Assembly: GCA_963664635.1 (NCBI GenBank)
Contig: OY761542.1
Coordinates: 4,898,001 to 4,962,000 of the forward strand
Direction: 5' to 3'
DNA: 64,000 nt
From: VXNE01 sp963664635
GTDB lineage: Bacteria > Pseudomonadota > Gammaproteobacteria > Pseudomonadales > Azotimanducaceae
The notes beneath the pieces are model-generated. The model worked only from the letters and a program-made list of their open reading frames with translations. It ran no database searches and was not told where the DNA came from. This document shows positions 33,860 through 44,500 of the stretch, piece by piece. Position 1 is the first letter of the stretch. Each line of letters starts with the position of its first letter. The position numbers and the translations under genes were made by a program.

Positions 33860-36070
33860 ATGAACACAGGCAAGACGGCCGGAGTCCTCGCGTTGCTGGT
33901 AGCGCTGTTCTCGACGACTGCGGCGAGCGGGCAGGAGACGGGCAACGCCGCCGATGGCGGCGTCGCGAATGATGCGTCGGCGGATCCGGCCGGCGTGATC
34001 GAAGAGATTGTCGTCACGGGCCTGCGGCGACAGTCGACCGTCCAGGACGCGCCGGCCGCGATCTCCGCAATCGGCGCGGGTGAACTTCAGGACCGCGGCA
34101 TCGTCAGTCCGGACGATCTCAAGTTCGCCGTGCCCAGCATGAACTTCACGCAGGTCTTTTACCAGGCGAACATCTCCATCAGGGGCATCGGCGCCTTCAA
34201 CGGCCAGCCGGGCGTTGCCCTGACCACCGACGGGATCTACCAATCCCGCGACTCGTCAGCCCAGTTGTCCACCCTGGATCTGGCGAGAATCGAAGTCTTG
34301 AGGGGACCCCAGGGAACCCTTTACGGCCGCAACTCCGTCGGCGGCGTCGTCAACTACATCACGGCGGCCCCCTCGCCAGACCCGAACGGCTACGTGCGAC
34401 TTGGGCTGTCGGAGTACGAGGAGTGGACCGTGGAGGGTGCCTATGGCGCCCCGATCTCCGCCAACACGCGCTTCCGGGCCGCCTTCGGCGTTGCCGACAA
34501 GGGAGAGGGGTTCACCAGAAATCTCAGCGCCGGCTCCCACGAACTCGGCGTGGGCGAACGGCAAGCCTTCCGGCTCAAGGTGGACTCCGATCTGCACGAC
34601 GCGCTGAGCGCCGGCCTCATGCTGGCCACCACTGCTACCGACGGCGTTCCGGCACCCTACGTGTGGCTGGAGGACGTACGCCAGGTCAGCGTGATCCCGA
34701 ATCACGACGACCCCCTCACCATTCACCCCCGCAAGGCCTACCAGACGGTGGATCAATACTTCGGGCGCACACGGAGCGAACAGGAGTATCGCGTCGCCGC
34801 GCTGACGCTCAATCTCGACACGGCTTTCGGGACCATCAAGTCCATCACGGCCCACCAGGAATACAATCTCGATGCGGCGCAGGATCGGGACAGCCTTGAG
34901 TTCGACTACGTCAGCCAGAGTGGCGAAGACAACGCGAAGACGCTTACGCAGGAGTTGAGCCTCAACGTAGTGAGCGAGCGCATGAACCTGATCGTCGGCG
35001 CGTTCTACATGAATGACCGTCAGAGCCGCGAGGACCACTATCACTTCGACCCTGCAGTCCCGGTCTTCCCGGGCGAGGCGCGCCTGGATTACGACCTGCC
35101 CCAGGCCGACACCGTGTCCAGGGCGGTTTTCGCCGACGTCACTTTCGACGTGGGAGAGCGTTCGGAGGTGAGCCTCGGGGTCAGACGGACGGAGGACGAG
35201 TGGACCGCCCGGCAGAACAACAGCCTCTTCCTCTACGCCATCGGCGGTGGACCGGGTACCTGTGTGCGCGAACTGGAAGAAGACTACTCGTCCACCACCG
35301 TCCGGGCGGCCTATCAGTACAGTTTCGACAACGGCAACACGGTCTACGCCGCGTACTCCGACGGCTACAAGGCCGGAGGCGTCTCTTTCTTCGCTTGCGA
35401 TCCTCCTTACAATCCCGAGGAGGTCGAGTCGACGGAAATCGGCTTCAAAGGTGCCCTCGGCGAGCGAACGTCCGTCAATGCCGCCGTGTTTCAGTACGAC
35501 TACACGGACTTCCAACTCCTCCAGGTCATCGGTGTCCGGGCGATCATCACGAACGCGGGCGGCGCGGAGTTGACCGGCGTCGAGGTGGAGTCTGTCACGG
35601 AGATCAGCGACCGGCTGTCGCTCTCGACCGGGTTCAGCTACATCGACTCGCAGTACAAGGACTTCGTGAATTTCAGCGGCTTGGCGCCCCAATTTGGCTT
35701 TCAGCAGTTGAGGGGGAATCCGTTGAACCACGTTCCCGAGGTCAGTCTGAATCTCGGCATCCGATACGCACTCACCCTCGCCTCCGGGCACGCACTCAGC
35801 TACCGGCTCGATGTCGCCTACCGGGACGACACCAGCTTCAGCGAGTTCGACGAGGACAAGGGCGGGTACGTGCAGGACGCCTATACCGTCGTGGACCTGA
35901 ACGTGGTCTGGGAGAGCGCCGGGGGCGCCTGGCGGTCGCGGTTCTTCGTCAAGAACCTGACCGACGAGGACTACGTCTCCGGCTACAACTCCGGCGCCTT
36001 CAACGGTGGGAAGTTCGGCGCGTGGGGCAATCCGCGCGTCATGGGCGTCGAGGTCCAGCGGAACTTCTGA
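33860..36070 (+). CDS. TonB-dependent receptor without signalling domain
   Basis: A 736-residue outer-membrane receptor. A short leader (VLALLVALFSTTAASGQE) is followed by the TonB box EEIVVTGLRRQ at about residue 48. The plug includes DLKFAVPSMNFTQVFYQANISIRGIG and RIEVLRGPQGTLYGRNSVGG. The barrel ends VQRNF with a terminal phenylalanine. It lacks the STN domain found in the receptor at 26830. GAAGGAGACAATC precedes the ATG. The ligand is unknown; its position next to a transporter and oxygenase remnant suggests uptake of an organic substrate rather than a recognised siderophore. Confidence 0.9.
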   Translation: MNTGKTAGVLALLVALFSTTAASGQETGNAADGGVANDASADPAGVIEEIVVTGLRRQSTVQDAPAAISAIGAGELQDRGIVSPDDLKFAVPSMNFTQVFYQANISIRGIGAFNGQPGVALTTDGIYQSRDSSAQLSTLDLARIEVLRGPQGTLYGRNSVGGVVNYITAAPSPDPNGYVRLGLSEYEEWTVEGAYGAPISANTRFRAAFGVADKGEGFTRNLSAGSHELGVGERQAFRLKVDSDLHDALSAGLMLATTATDGVPAPYVWLEDVRQVSVIPNHDDPLTIHPRKAYQTVDQYFGRTRSEQEYRVAALTLNLDTAFGTIKSITAHQEYNLDAAQDRDSLEFDYVSQSGEDNAKTLTQELSLNVVSERMNLIVGAFYMNDRQSREDHYHFDPAVPVFPGEARLDYDLPQADTVSRAVFADVTFDVGERSEVSLGVRRTEDEWTARQNNSLFLYAIGGGPGTCVRELEEDYSSTTVRAAYQYSFDNGNTVYAAYSDGYKAGGVSFFACDPPYNPEEVESTEIGFKGALGERTSVNAAVFQYDYTDFQLLQVIGVRAIITNAGGAELTGVEVESVTEISDRLSLSTGFSYIDSQYKDFVNFSGLAPQFGFQQLRGNPLNHVPEVSLNLGIRYALTLASGHALSYRLDVAYRDDTSFSEFDEDKGGYVQDAYTVVDLNVVWESAGGAWRSRFFVKNLTDEDYVSGYNSGAFNGGKFGAWGNPRVMGVEVQRNF

Positions 36071-36099
36071 CCCGGACCGGGCAACCCGCCCCCGGGTCA
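36068..36099 (+). terminator. Hairpin at the end of the second TonB receptor gene
   Basis: The arms tgacccgg (36068-36075, including the stop codon) and ccgggtca (36092-36099) are exact complements around a 16-base loop. The T-tract expected of an intrinsic terminator is absent, so its role is uncertain. Confidence 0.4.
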
Positions 36100-36371
36100 C
36101 GCCATCCCCCACCCCCAAACTGGTGGAAGCCCACGAACACAAGCATCCACCTTGGAGATCGAGCGTGCCAAGTGCTTCCTCAACGGTCAGGTCGTGATGT
36201 CGCGCCACGCAGTTCCGTCCGAATAGCAGCCCCGTCACCCGAGGTGCGCTTCCGTACGTCGAAGTCGAGCGCGCGGTTCAGCGCGTAGGGCAGCCCCGGT
36301 GCCTCGGGCCGGTTCAGGACGACCCGCCGGCCGTTCGCTTTCGAGCATCCGTCTCTTCCCTTGGGGGGAAG
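36100..36371. other. Intergenic stretch without a recognised gene
   Basis: The gap between the TonB receptor and the DUF4242 gene holds no convincing start codon and ribosome binding site. On the minus strand, 36341-36239 reads coding-like in one frame (including VVLNRPE and LNRALDF), which may be debris of a decayed gene, but it is too short to assign. Confidence 0.4.
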
Positions 36372-36659
36372 TCAGTCCGCCTCGGCGGTCACCGGGTCGA
36401 TCATGCGCTTGACCATCGTGACCTCGCTCGCCGGGAAACCGCTGCGCTCGGCATGCTCGTCGATGAGTTCGGGGTTGTCGGCGATGTAGATGCAGAAGGT
36501 CTTGTCGCCGGCGACGTAGGAGTGCTCCCACTGGATGTTCTTGTTCTCGGCCTTCATCTCGGCCAGCACGCCGTTCGATTTCTGCGATGCCTCGCGCAAC
36601 GCGTCGCGCTCGGCGGAACCGATCTCGGGGATGTCTCTCTCGATCACGTACCTGGGCAT
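36372..36659 (-). CDS. DUF4242 small protein
   Basis: A 95-residue protein beginning MPRYVIERDIPEIGS with IQWEHSYVAGDKTFCIYIADNPELI, the pattern of DUF4242 proteins (some described as nickel-binding). The single cysteine and nearby histidine could bind metal. GGAGCTTCC lies upstream of the ATG. It is divergent from the amidohydrolase gene at 36725 with a 65-base gap. Its function is unknown; the assignment to the family rests on length and these segments. Confidence 0.8.
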   Translation of the reverse strand: MPRYVIERDIPEIGSAERDALREASQKSNGVLAEMKAENKNIQWEHSYVAGDKTFCIYIADNPELIDEHAERSGFPASEVTMVKRMIDPVTAEAD

Positions 36660-36724
36660 GGAAGCTCCTCCGGACTGTTGGTGTCACTCGACACGGGCGA
36701 GCCGGGGAGCCTACGCTAGCCGCG

Positions 36725-37726
36725 ATGCACGCGCCACACCGGGTCATCGACGTCCACGCTCATGCCGTCCTCGAAGCCGGGTTCGGCGTGGCGGGCCGGC
36801 ACGGGCCCGAAGTCGGCGTGCACAACGACGGAGTTTCGTTCTTCCGCATCGGGGATTTCCGCATGCCCATCGTCTATCGGGGGACGGTGTTCATGGACGT
36901 GGGCAAGCGCCTCGAACTGATGGACCGACTCGGTATCGACCTGCAGTTGCTGTCTCCCAACCCGCTGACCTTCTTCCATGGCATCGAGCCGGATCTCGCG
37001 CTCCGTTTCTGCCGCGTACACAACGACGCCATGGCCGAGCTGGTATCCCGCTATCCCGGCCGGCTCCTCGGATCGGCGGCGCTGCCCATGCAGGACCCGG
37101 ACACGGCCGCGGGGGAGCTCACGCGGGCGGTACGCGAACTCGGCCTCGTTGCGGCCTACGTCGGCACCGACTACCCGTTTCCGCTGGACGACCCCAGCCT
37201 GGACGACCTCTACCGCACCTTCGTGAGGCTCGACGTGCCGCTGTTCCTGCACCCGTCTTCCACCGGCGGAGCGGGACTCCCGGCGGACGCGAGGCTGCGG
37301 CGCTTCGATCTCGAGCTGATCGTGGGCTACGCCTACGACGAGTCCCTCGCGGTGGCGTCGCTGGTCTTCGGCGGGGTGCTGGAACGCCATCCGGCCCTCG
37401 ACATCTGCATCTCCCACGGCGGCGGCGCCCTGCCGTTCCTGTTCGGGCGCTACGAGGGCATCGCCCGCACGCGGGGCTGGGCTCCGGACTCGGTCCGGCA
37501 GAACGGCTTCCGGCACGAGGTCCGCAAGCTGTGGTTCGACGCGCACGTCGAGGGGCAGGGAGCACTCGACCTGCTGATCGAAGCGGTCGGCCGGGACCGG
37601 CTGGTCTACGGCACGAACTTCGGCGGCTGGGACACCCCGGACGAGACCTCCGACTTCGATGCGAGCCTGGCACCGAACGCGGAGAAGCTGCTGCGGCTCC
37701 CAGGTTCCCGGGCGGCAGACGCGTAG
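36725..37726 (+). CDS. Amidohydrolase (ACMSD-like, metal-dependent)
   Basis: A 333-residue TIM-barrel amidohydrolase of the amidohydrolase-2 group. Metal ligands are visible as H-A-H in VIDVHAHAVL, the histidine of LFLHPSS and the histidine of ISHGGGALPF. The final barrel motif reads YGTNFGG, where an aspartate is more usual. Relatives decarboxylate aromatic acids (aminocarboxymuconate-semialdehyde or gamma-resorcylate decarboxylases) or hydrolyse lactones. The start ATG has only a distant GGGGAG. It is the last gene before the defence locus, 171 bases upstream of it. Confidence 0.85.
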   Translation: MHAPHRVIDVHAHAVLEAGFGVAGRHGPEVGVHNDGVSFFRIGDFRMPIVYRGTVFMDVGKRLELMDRLGIDLQLLSPNPLTFFHGIEPDLALRFCRVHNDAMAELVSRYPGRLLGSAALPMQDPDTAAGELTRAVRELGLVAAYVGTDYPFPLDDPSLDDLYRTFVRLDVPLFLHPSSTGGAGLPADARLRRFDLELIVGYAYDESLAVASLVFGGVLERHPALDICISHGGGALPFLFGRYEGIARTRGWAPDSVRQNGFRHEVRKLWFDAHVEGQGALDLLIEAVGRDRLVYGTNFGGWDTPDETSDFDASLAPNAEKLLRLPGSRAADA

Positions 37727-37897
37727 CCGCCACACGATGCCGACAGCCGGACGTTGCCACCCTGCAACCCGCCCACGGTCGCCAACCAACGCCCGAACGC
37801 GTACATTGCGGCCCCACAGACCGTCCTGGGGCGTCAACGAAGATCGTGACGACAGGCGCCGACGATCAGCGCGCAGGACGATAGCCCAGGAAGGCAT

Positions 37898-40800
37898 GTG
37901 AAGCTCGAAGATCTCCAGGCCAACGCCGTGGTCCGCGGTGTCCTGCCCGACGAACTCGCGACGGTCGTCGGCGTGCAGTGGTTCGGCTCCGAAGCGCTCG
38001 AGCTGACCTACAAGTCCCCCGCCGGCAAGGTCGCCAACCAACTCCTCTACCGCCACGACGAGCCCGAACTGGACATCGTCGAAGTCGGCCGGCCGTGGAG
38101 TTTCGACGGCGACGGTGCCCTGTTCCGCCTGGTCTCCGAGGCGCACCGAATCCGCCTCGCACATCTCTTCGACCCTGTGCTCGCCGTCCACACCTCAGTG
38201 GTCGACCCACTACCGCACCAGATCACCGCTGTGTACGAGTCCATGCTGCCGAGGCAGCCTCTTCGCTTCCTTCTGGCAGACGATCCCGGAGCTGGCAAGA
38301 CAATCATGGCGGGCCTGCTCATCAAGGAGCTGATCGCCCGCGGGGATCTTCAGCGCTGCCTGGTGGTCTGCCCCGGCAGCCTCGCCGAACAGTGGCAGGA
38401 CGAGCTGTATCGGCGATTCCAACTGCCGTTCGAGATCCTCACCAACGACAAGCTCGAGGCCGCTCGCACAGGCAACTGGTTCCTGGAGACAAACCTTGTC
38501 ATCGCCCGGTTGGACAAGCTCTCCCGTAACGCAGACGTCCAGGACAAGCTGCAAGCGCCCGATGGCCGCTGGGACCTGATCGTGTGTGACGAGGCCCACA
38601 AGATGTCGGCGACGTTCTTCGGGGGCGAGGTCAAGTACACGAAGCGCTACCGCCTTGGGCAACTGCTCTCGAGCCTCACCCGCCACTTTCTGCTCATGAC
38701 GGCTACCCCGCACAATGGGAAGGAAACGGACTTCCAGTTGTTCATGGCACTCATCGACGGCGATCGATTCGAGGGCCGTTTCCGCGACGGCGTGCACGCC
38801 GCCGATGTCTCCGATCTGATGCGCCGCATGGTGAAAGAAAAGCTGCTCAAGTTCGACGGTACGCCGCTGTTCCCCGAGCGCATCGCGTACACCGTGCCCT
38901 ACCAACTCTCGCCAGCAGAAGCCAGTCTCTATAGGGCGGTCACCGACTACGTGCGCGAAGAGTTCAACCGCGCCGAGGCGCTGGAGAACAACAAGCGTGC
39001 CGGCACCGTCGGTTTCGCATTGACGATCCTGCAGCGCCGGCTGGCGTCTTCGCCCGAGGCCATCCATCGGTCATTGCGGCGCCGCCGCGAACGGCTCGAG
39101 AGCCGACTACGGGAACTTGAGGTGCTGCGGCGGGGCGGCTCTCCGGCAACAGACTTCGCGGCTGCAGGATCAGAGTTCGATCTTGAGGACATCGAGGATC
39201 TCGACGAAGCGCCCGAGAGCGAGGTCCTGGCCGCAGAAGACGAGTTCCTAGATCGCGCGACGGCGGCACGGTCCATCGCGGAACTCGAAGCAGAGATCGA
39301 TACTCTCCGGAGACTGGAACGCACGGCGCTCCAAGTACGCCGAAGCGGTTCCGACACCAAATGGCGGGAGCTGGCGAGCCTGCTGGCCGAGATCTTCACT
39401 GCCCACGGGCTCCCCGGTCAGGTGGCGGAGCCGGATACCCCCTATCTCGTCGGGGAGATCCCGCAGCCGACGTCGTCGCCGCAGCAGAAGCTGGTCTTGT
39501 TCACCGAGCATCGGGATACGTTGAGCTACTTGCAGGAACGCATTGCGACACTTCTCGGCCGTGCCAATTCCACGGTCACGATCCACGGCGGCATGGGCCG
39601 CGAGGATCGACTCAAGGCGCAGGAGGCATTTCGGCACGACCCAGAAGTGCAGGTACTGCTGGCGACCGATGCCGCCGGCGAAGGCATCAACCTGCAACGC
39701 GCGCACCTGATGGTGAACTACGACCTGCCCTGGAATCCCAACCGTCTGGAGCAGCGGTTCGGGCGGATTCACCGCATCGGTCAAACAGAAGTGTGTCACC
39801 TCTGGAACCTCGTGGCCGACGACACGCGCGAGGGCGACGTGTATCGAAAGCTCCTCGACAAGCTGGAGCAGGCGCGCCAGACCCTGGGCGGCCAGGTGTT
39901 CGACGTACTCGGCAAGCTCCATTTCGAGGGGCGTCCCCTGCGTGAACTCCTGGTGGAGGCGATACGGTACGGCGAGCAACCGGAGGTGCGGGCGCGCCTC
40001 ACCACCGCACTCGACAACACGCTCGACCGCAGCAAGCTCCAGGATCTGCTGGAAGAGCGCGCGCTCGCCCAAGACGCCATGGACGCCAGCCGCGTACACC
40101 GCATCCGCGAGGATATGGAACGGGCCGAAGCACGTCGACTGCAGCCCCACTACGTCGAGTCATTCTTTCGGGAAGCGTTTCAGAACCTCGGTGGCGCCGT
40201 CAGGCAGCGCGAGCCCCGTCGCTACGAGATCACCCACGTGCCGGCACCGGTGCGAAGCCGGGACCGGCTCATCGGAATCGGCGAACCCGTGCTGGCCCGC
40301 TACGAGCGCATCGCGTTCGACAAGTCGCTGGTCGCGCCCCCCGGGCAAGCGTTGGCGGCTTTCGTTTGTCCCGGGCACCCCTTGCTCGACGCCGTCATCG
40401 ACCTGACTCTGGAGCGGCACCGCGACTTGCTGAAACGTGGCGCCGTGTTGGTGGACGACCGCGATGTGGGCACCGCGCCCCGCGTGTTGTTCTATCTGGA
40501 ACACGCCATCCAGGATGCCGGCGTGACGCGCACCGGAGAGCGCCGGACGATATCCAGGCGCATGCTGTACGTGGAACTCGACGCCGAAGGCACGGCGCGG
40601 CACATGCACTATGCACCGTATCTCGACTACCGGCCGCTCGCTGAGGACGATCCCGCGACGGAACGGATCCTCGACCACCCGGCGTGCGTCTGGATCGACC
40701 GCGACATCGAGAGGAGCGCGCAGAGCTACGCCGTCGCCAAGGTGGTCCCGGAGCATCTCGCCGAGGTGCGCGACGCCAAGCTGGCGCTCCTTGCCAAGAC

Positions 40801-41476
40801 CGAAGCCGCCGTGAAGGACCGTCTCACCAAGGAGATCACTTACTGGGACCACCGGGCCGAGCAGCTCAAGGCGCAGGAACAGGCCGGCAAGACCGGCGCC
40901 CGCCTCAATTCCGGCGAAGCCAGAAAGCGCGCCGACGATCTTCAGGGACGGCTGCACAGGCGGCTCGAGGAGTTGCGGCTCGAAGGGCAGATCTCGCCGT
41001 TGCCACCCGTCGTAGTCGGCGGAGTGTTGATAGTCCCGAAGGGGCTCGTCGATGAGATCACCGGGCGCGAAACCGGTGCCGGGACAACGCCGGTCGATAC
41101 CCAGGCATCGGCAGCCCGAGCACGTGACATCATCATGGAAGTCGAGCGGGGTCTCGGCTACGAACCCACCGATCGTGAATTCGAGAAGCTGGGCTACGAC
41201 ATCGAAAGCCGCGTACCGCAGACTGGGAAGCTCCGCTTCATCGAGGTCAAAGGGCGCGTCAGCAGCGCCGCGACCATCACCGTGACGCGCAACGAGATCC
41301 TGTACTCTCTGAACAAGCCCGAGGACTTCATCCTGGGCATCGTGGAGTTCCTGGAAGGCGACGCGCGACGGGTCCACTATGTTCGTGAGCCCTTTCAGCG
41401 TGAGCCGGACTTCGGAGCGAACAGCGTCAACTACGACTTCGCGGAGTTGCTCGCGCGAGCGAAACCGCCGTCATGA
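37898..41476 (+). CDS. SNF2-type helicase with C-terminal DUF3883 (Hma helicase component)
   Basis: A 1192-residue superfamily 2 helicase. Walker A is DDPGAGKTIMAG near residue 128, Walker B is CDEAHKM at about 230, and LMTATPHNGKE is motif III. The C-terminal RecA domain has ATDAAGEGINLQ and RFGRIHRIGQT at about 590-625. From about residue 1078 a DUF3883 domain follows (EVERGLGYEPTD, RFIEVKGRV), often nuclease-like. The GTG start follows CAGGAAGG. It opens a co-oriented operon of methylase, SIR2, HerA, AlbA_2 and DUF499 genes, matching the helicase of Hma-type anti-phage loci. Confidence 0.9.
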   Translation: MKLEDLQANAVVRGVLPDELATVVGVQWFGSEALELTYKSPAGKVANQLLYRHDEPELDIVEVGRPWSFDGDGALFRLVSEAHRIRLAHLFDPVLAVHTSVVDPLPHQITAVYESMLPRQPLRFLLADDPGAGKTIMAGLLIKELIARGDLQRCLVVCPGSLAEQWQDELYRRFQLPFEILTNDKLEAARTGNWFLETNLVIARLDKLSRNADVQDKLQAPDGRWDLIVCDEAHKMSATFFGGEVKYTKRYRLGQLLSSLTRHFLLMTATPHNGKETDFQLFMALIDGDRFEGRFRDGVHAADVSDLMRRMVKEKLLKFDGTPLFPERIAYTVPYQLSPAEASLYRAVTDYVREEFNRAEALENNKRAGTVGFALTILQRRLASSPEAIHRSLRRRRERLESRLRELEVLRRGGSPATDFAAAGSEFDLEDIEDLDEAPESEVLAAEDEFLDRATAARSIAELEAEIDTLRRLERTALQVRRSGSDTKWRELASLLAEIFTAHGLPGQVAEPDTPYLVGEIPQPTSSPQQKLVLFTEHRDTLSYLQERIATLLGRANSTVTIHGGMGREDRLKAQEAFRHDPEVQVLLATDAAGEGINLQRAHLMVNYDLPWNPNRLEQRFGRIHRIGQTEVCHLWNLVADDTREGDVYRKLLDKLEQARQTLGGQVFDVLGKLHFEGRPLRELLVEAIRYGEQPEVRARLTTALDNTLDRSKLQDLLEERALAQDAMDASRVHRIREDMERAEARRLQPHYVESFFREAFQNLGGAVRQREPRRYEITHVPAPVRSRDRLIGIGEPVLARYERIAFDKSLVAPPGQALAAFVCPGHPLLDAVIDLTLERHRDLLKRGAVLVDDRDVGTAPRVLFYLEHAIQDAGVTRTGERRTISRRMLYVELDAEGTARHMHYAPYLDYRPLAEDDPATERILDHPACVWIDRDIERSAQSYAVAKVVPEHLAEVRDAKLALLAKTEAAVKDRLTKEITYWDHRAEQLKAQEQAGKTGARLNSGEARKRADDLQGRLHRRLEELRLEGQISPLPPVVVGGVLIVPKGLVDEITGRETGAGTTPVDTQASAARARDIIMEVERGLGYEPTDREFEKLGYDIESRVPQTGKLRFIEVKGRVSSAATITVTRNEILYSLNKPEDFILGIVEFLEGDARRVHYVREPFQREPDFGANSVNYDFAELLARAKPPS

Positions 41477-41503
41477 GGCCCTAGGCATGGAATCGAGGAC
41501 GTC

Positions 41504-44500
41504 ATGACCACCATGAAGAAGCTAATCGAGGTGGCATTGCCCCTTGACGCGATCAACCGGGCATCCGCGCGAGAGAAGTCGATCCGACACGGCCACCCCA
41601 GCACCCTGCACCTGTGGTGGGCGCGCCGACCATTGGCGGCAGCCCGCGCGGTCATCTTTGCACAGATGGTCGATGACCCGTCCGAATATGTCGACGTGCT
41701 GCTGTCGGATCCGAAGGCCAAGCGCGCCGCGCAAAGGGAACTCAACAAACGCCTCGCGGCGCATGCGGCAGGGCGGGCCTTGGCCGATGACGAAGTGGGC
41801 GAGGATCCCGAGCCGGTTCTAGCGGAAGTAATCGCCGAACAGGAGCGAGACCGGCTCTTTGCGATCATTGAGGACCTAGTGCTCTGGGAGAACACCACTA
41901 ACGAAGAAGTACTGCAGCGAGCCCGGGACGAAATCTGGCAGAGTTGGCGGCGTGCGTGCGCCGAGAATGCCGGCCAGCCCCGCGCCAGCGAACTGTTTGA
42001 TCGCCACAAGCTGCCTGGATTCCATGACCCGTTCGCCGGCGGTGGCACGTTGCCGCTGGAGGCGCAACGACTAGGCCTCGCAAGCTACGCCAGCGACCTG
42101 AATCCGGTGGCGGTGCTGATCAACAAGGCGATGATCGAGATTCCGTCCAAGTTCGCCGGGAGGCCGCCGATAAACCCGGAATCGCGGCAGGACAAGGACT
42201 TGGTCACGACGGAACGGACAGGGGCGCACGGCTTGGCCGCAGACGTGCGGTACTACGGTCAGTGGATGCGGCACGAGGCGGAGAAGCGGATCGGATGGCT
42301 CTACCCGGAGGTCGGGGTGACGGCAGAGATGGCGCAGGTACGGCCAGACCTCAAGCCCTATGTAGGCCAGACGCTCACAGTGATCGCCTGGCTATGGGCG
42401 CGCACCGTGAAAAGTCCGAACCCGGCCTTTGCGAACGTGGATGTCCCGCTTGCATCGACGTTCATGCTCTCGACCAAGAAGGGGAAGGAGGCGTATGTCG
42501 AGCCGCTGATCGAGAATGCCGGCTACAGCTTTGCGGTGAAGGCGGGCAAGCCGCAAAACGCCCACCTAACGAAGGCGGGGACCAAGCTCTCTCGCGGCGC
42601 AAACTTTCGGTGTTTGATGTCCGGAACCCCGATCGATGGCGACTACATCAAGGGCGAAGGGAACGCCGGCCGAATGGGCGCACGGCTAATGGCTATCGTG
42701 GCAGCAGGCAATCGGGGCCGCGTTTATCTGTCGCCAACGCCGGCACATGAGGACGCCGCGCGGAAGGCAAGGCCAGACTGGAAGCCGGATGTGAAGTTCC
42801 TTCAGCAAGCACTCGGCTTTCGGATCGGCAACTATGGTATGGAGAAGTGGAGCGACCTCTTCACCTCCCGCCAGCTCGTCGCCTTAACGACACTCTCGGA
42901 TTTGGTGCACGACACTTGCGAACAAGCGCGGCAGGATGCCCTCACTGCCGGAGTCTCCGACCATGGCAAGGTACTGCGCGACGGCGGCACAGGCGCCACG
43001 GCATATGCCCAGGCCGTGGGCGTGTATTTGGCGTTTGCACTGTCAAAAGTCGCTAACATCGGCTCGTCAATCGCCTCTTGGATGAATGATCGTGGTGCCT
43101 TTCGGGAGACATTCGCACGACAGGCGATCCCAATGGTTTGGGACTTCGCGGAGGCTAACCCGTTTGCGGGTACCGGCGGGAGTTTGGGCACGGCTCTCAA
43201 CAAAGCCGTCATGGTAATCGAATCGCTTCCTTCACCGGCCCACAACGCCGGTGTGGCCACCCAACTGGACGCGGCAGCGCAGACGGTAAAGGCTAGCAAA
43301 GGCAAGGTAGTGTCCACCGACCCTCCATACTTCGATAATATCGGTTACGCCGACCTTTCAGATTTCTTCTACGTCTGGCTGCGTCGCACGTTGAGATCAT
43401 CGTTCCCAGGTATCTTCGCGACGCTCGCGGTTCCCAAGTCCGAAGAACTGGTTGCCACGCCTTACCGACACGGGGGTAGGACGCAGGCAGAGTCGTTTTT
43501 CCTTGGCGGCATGACGCGTGCGATGCAGCGTTTATCTGAGCAGGCACACCCGCATTTCCCAGTGACGATCTATTACGCTTTCAGGCAAGCGGAGAGGAAG
43601 AGCGAGACCGGCACGTCAAGCACCGGATGGGAGACGTTCCTTGACTCGGTCATTCGCTCTGGATTTGCTATCACCGGAACTTGGCCCATGCGGACCGAGG
43701 GTGAGGGTAGGATCAGAGCGAAGGACTCCAATGCACTCGCCACTAGCATCGTCTTGGTCTGTCGCCAGCGCCTTGTCGACGCACCCGTTGCTGCGCGACG
43801 CGAATTCGTCACCGCGCTCAAAACCGAGCTACCGACGGCGCTTGCCCACTTGCAGCGCGGTAACATTGCCCCCGTCGACCTCGCCCAAGCCGCCATCGGC
43901 CCGGGCATGGCGGTCTACACGCGCTACGCCAAGGTGCTCGACACCCACGGCGAGGCCGTGCCGGTACGGGATGCGTTAGCACTGATCAACCAAACCCTCG
44001 ATGAAGTGTTGGCCGAGCAGGAAGGCGACTTCGACGCCGACAGCCGTTGGGCCCTCTCCTGGTTCGAGCAGTCCGGCTTCGACGACGGCGAGTACGGCCT
44101 TGCCGAAACGCTCTCCAAGGCGAAGAACGCCAGCGTATCCGGTCTGGTCGAGGCGGGGATCGTCGCCTCGAGTGGCGGAAAAGTCCGACTGTTAAAGCCA
44201 CAAGAACTGCCAGACGACTGGACGCCTGCCACCGACCCGAGACTGACCGCTTGGGAAATGGTCCATCACTTGATCCGTGTGTTGGAATCCGGAGGCGAAG
44301 GCGCCGCCGCCAAGTTGACCGCTGCACTCGGCGCTGAAGCCGAGATCGCTCGCGAGTTGTGCTACCGCCTCTACACTCTGTGTGAACGCAGCAAACGTGC
44401 AGCGGAGGCACTATCGTACAACGGCCTGGTACAGAGTTGGCCGGAAATAGCGCGCCTGGCTCGTGTGCAGCGAACGCCCGACGGTGCACAGACTTTTTTG

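Noticed and set aside
36239..36341. Possible enoyl-CoA hydratase-like fragment on the minus strand
   Set aside because: Only VVLNRPE-like wording was seen over about 34 codons, without further conserved segments; too weak to call.
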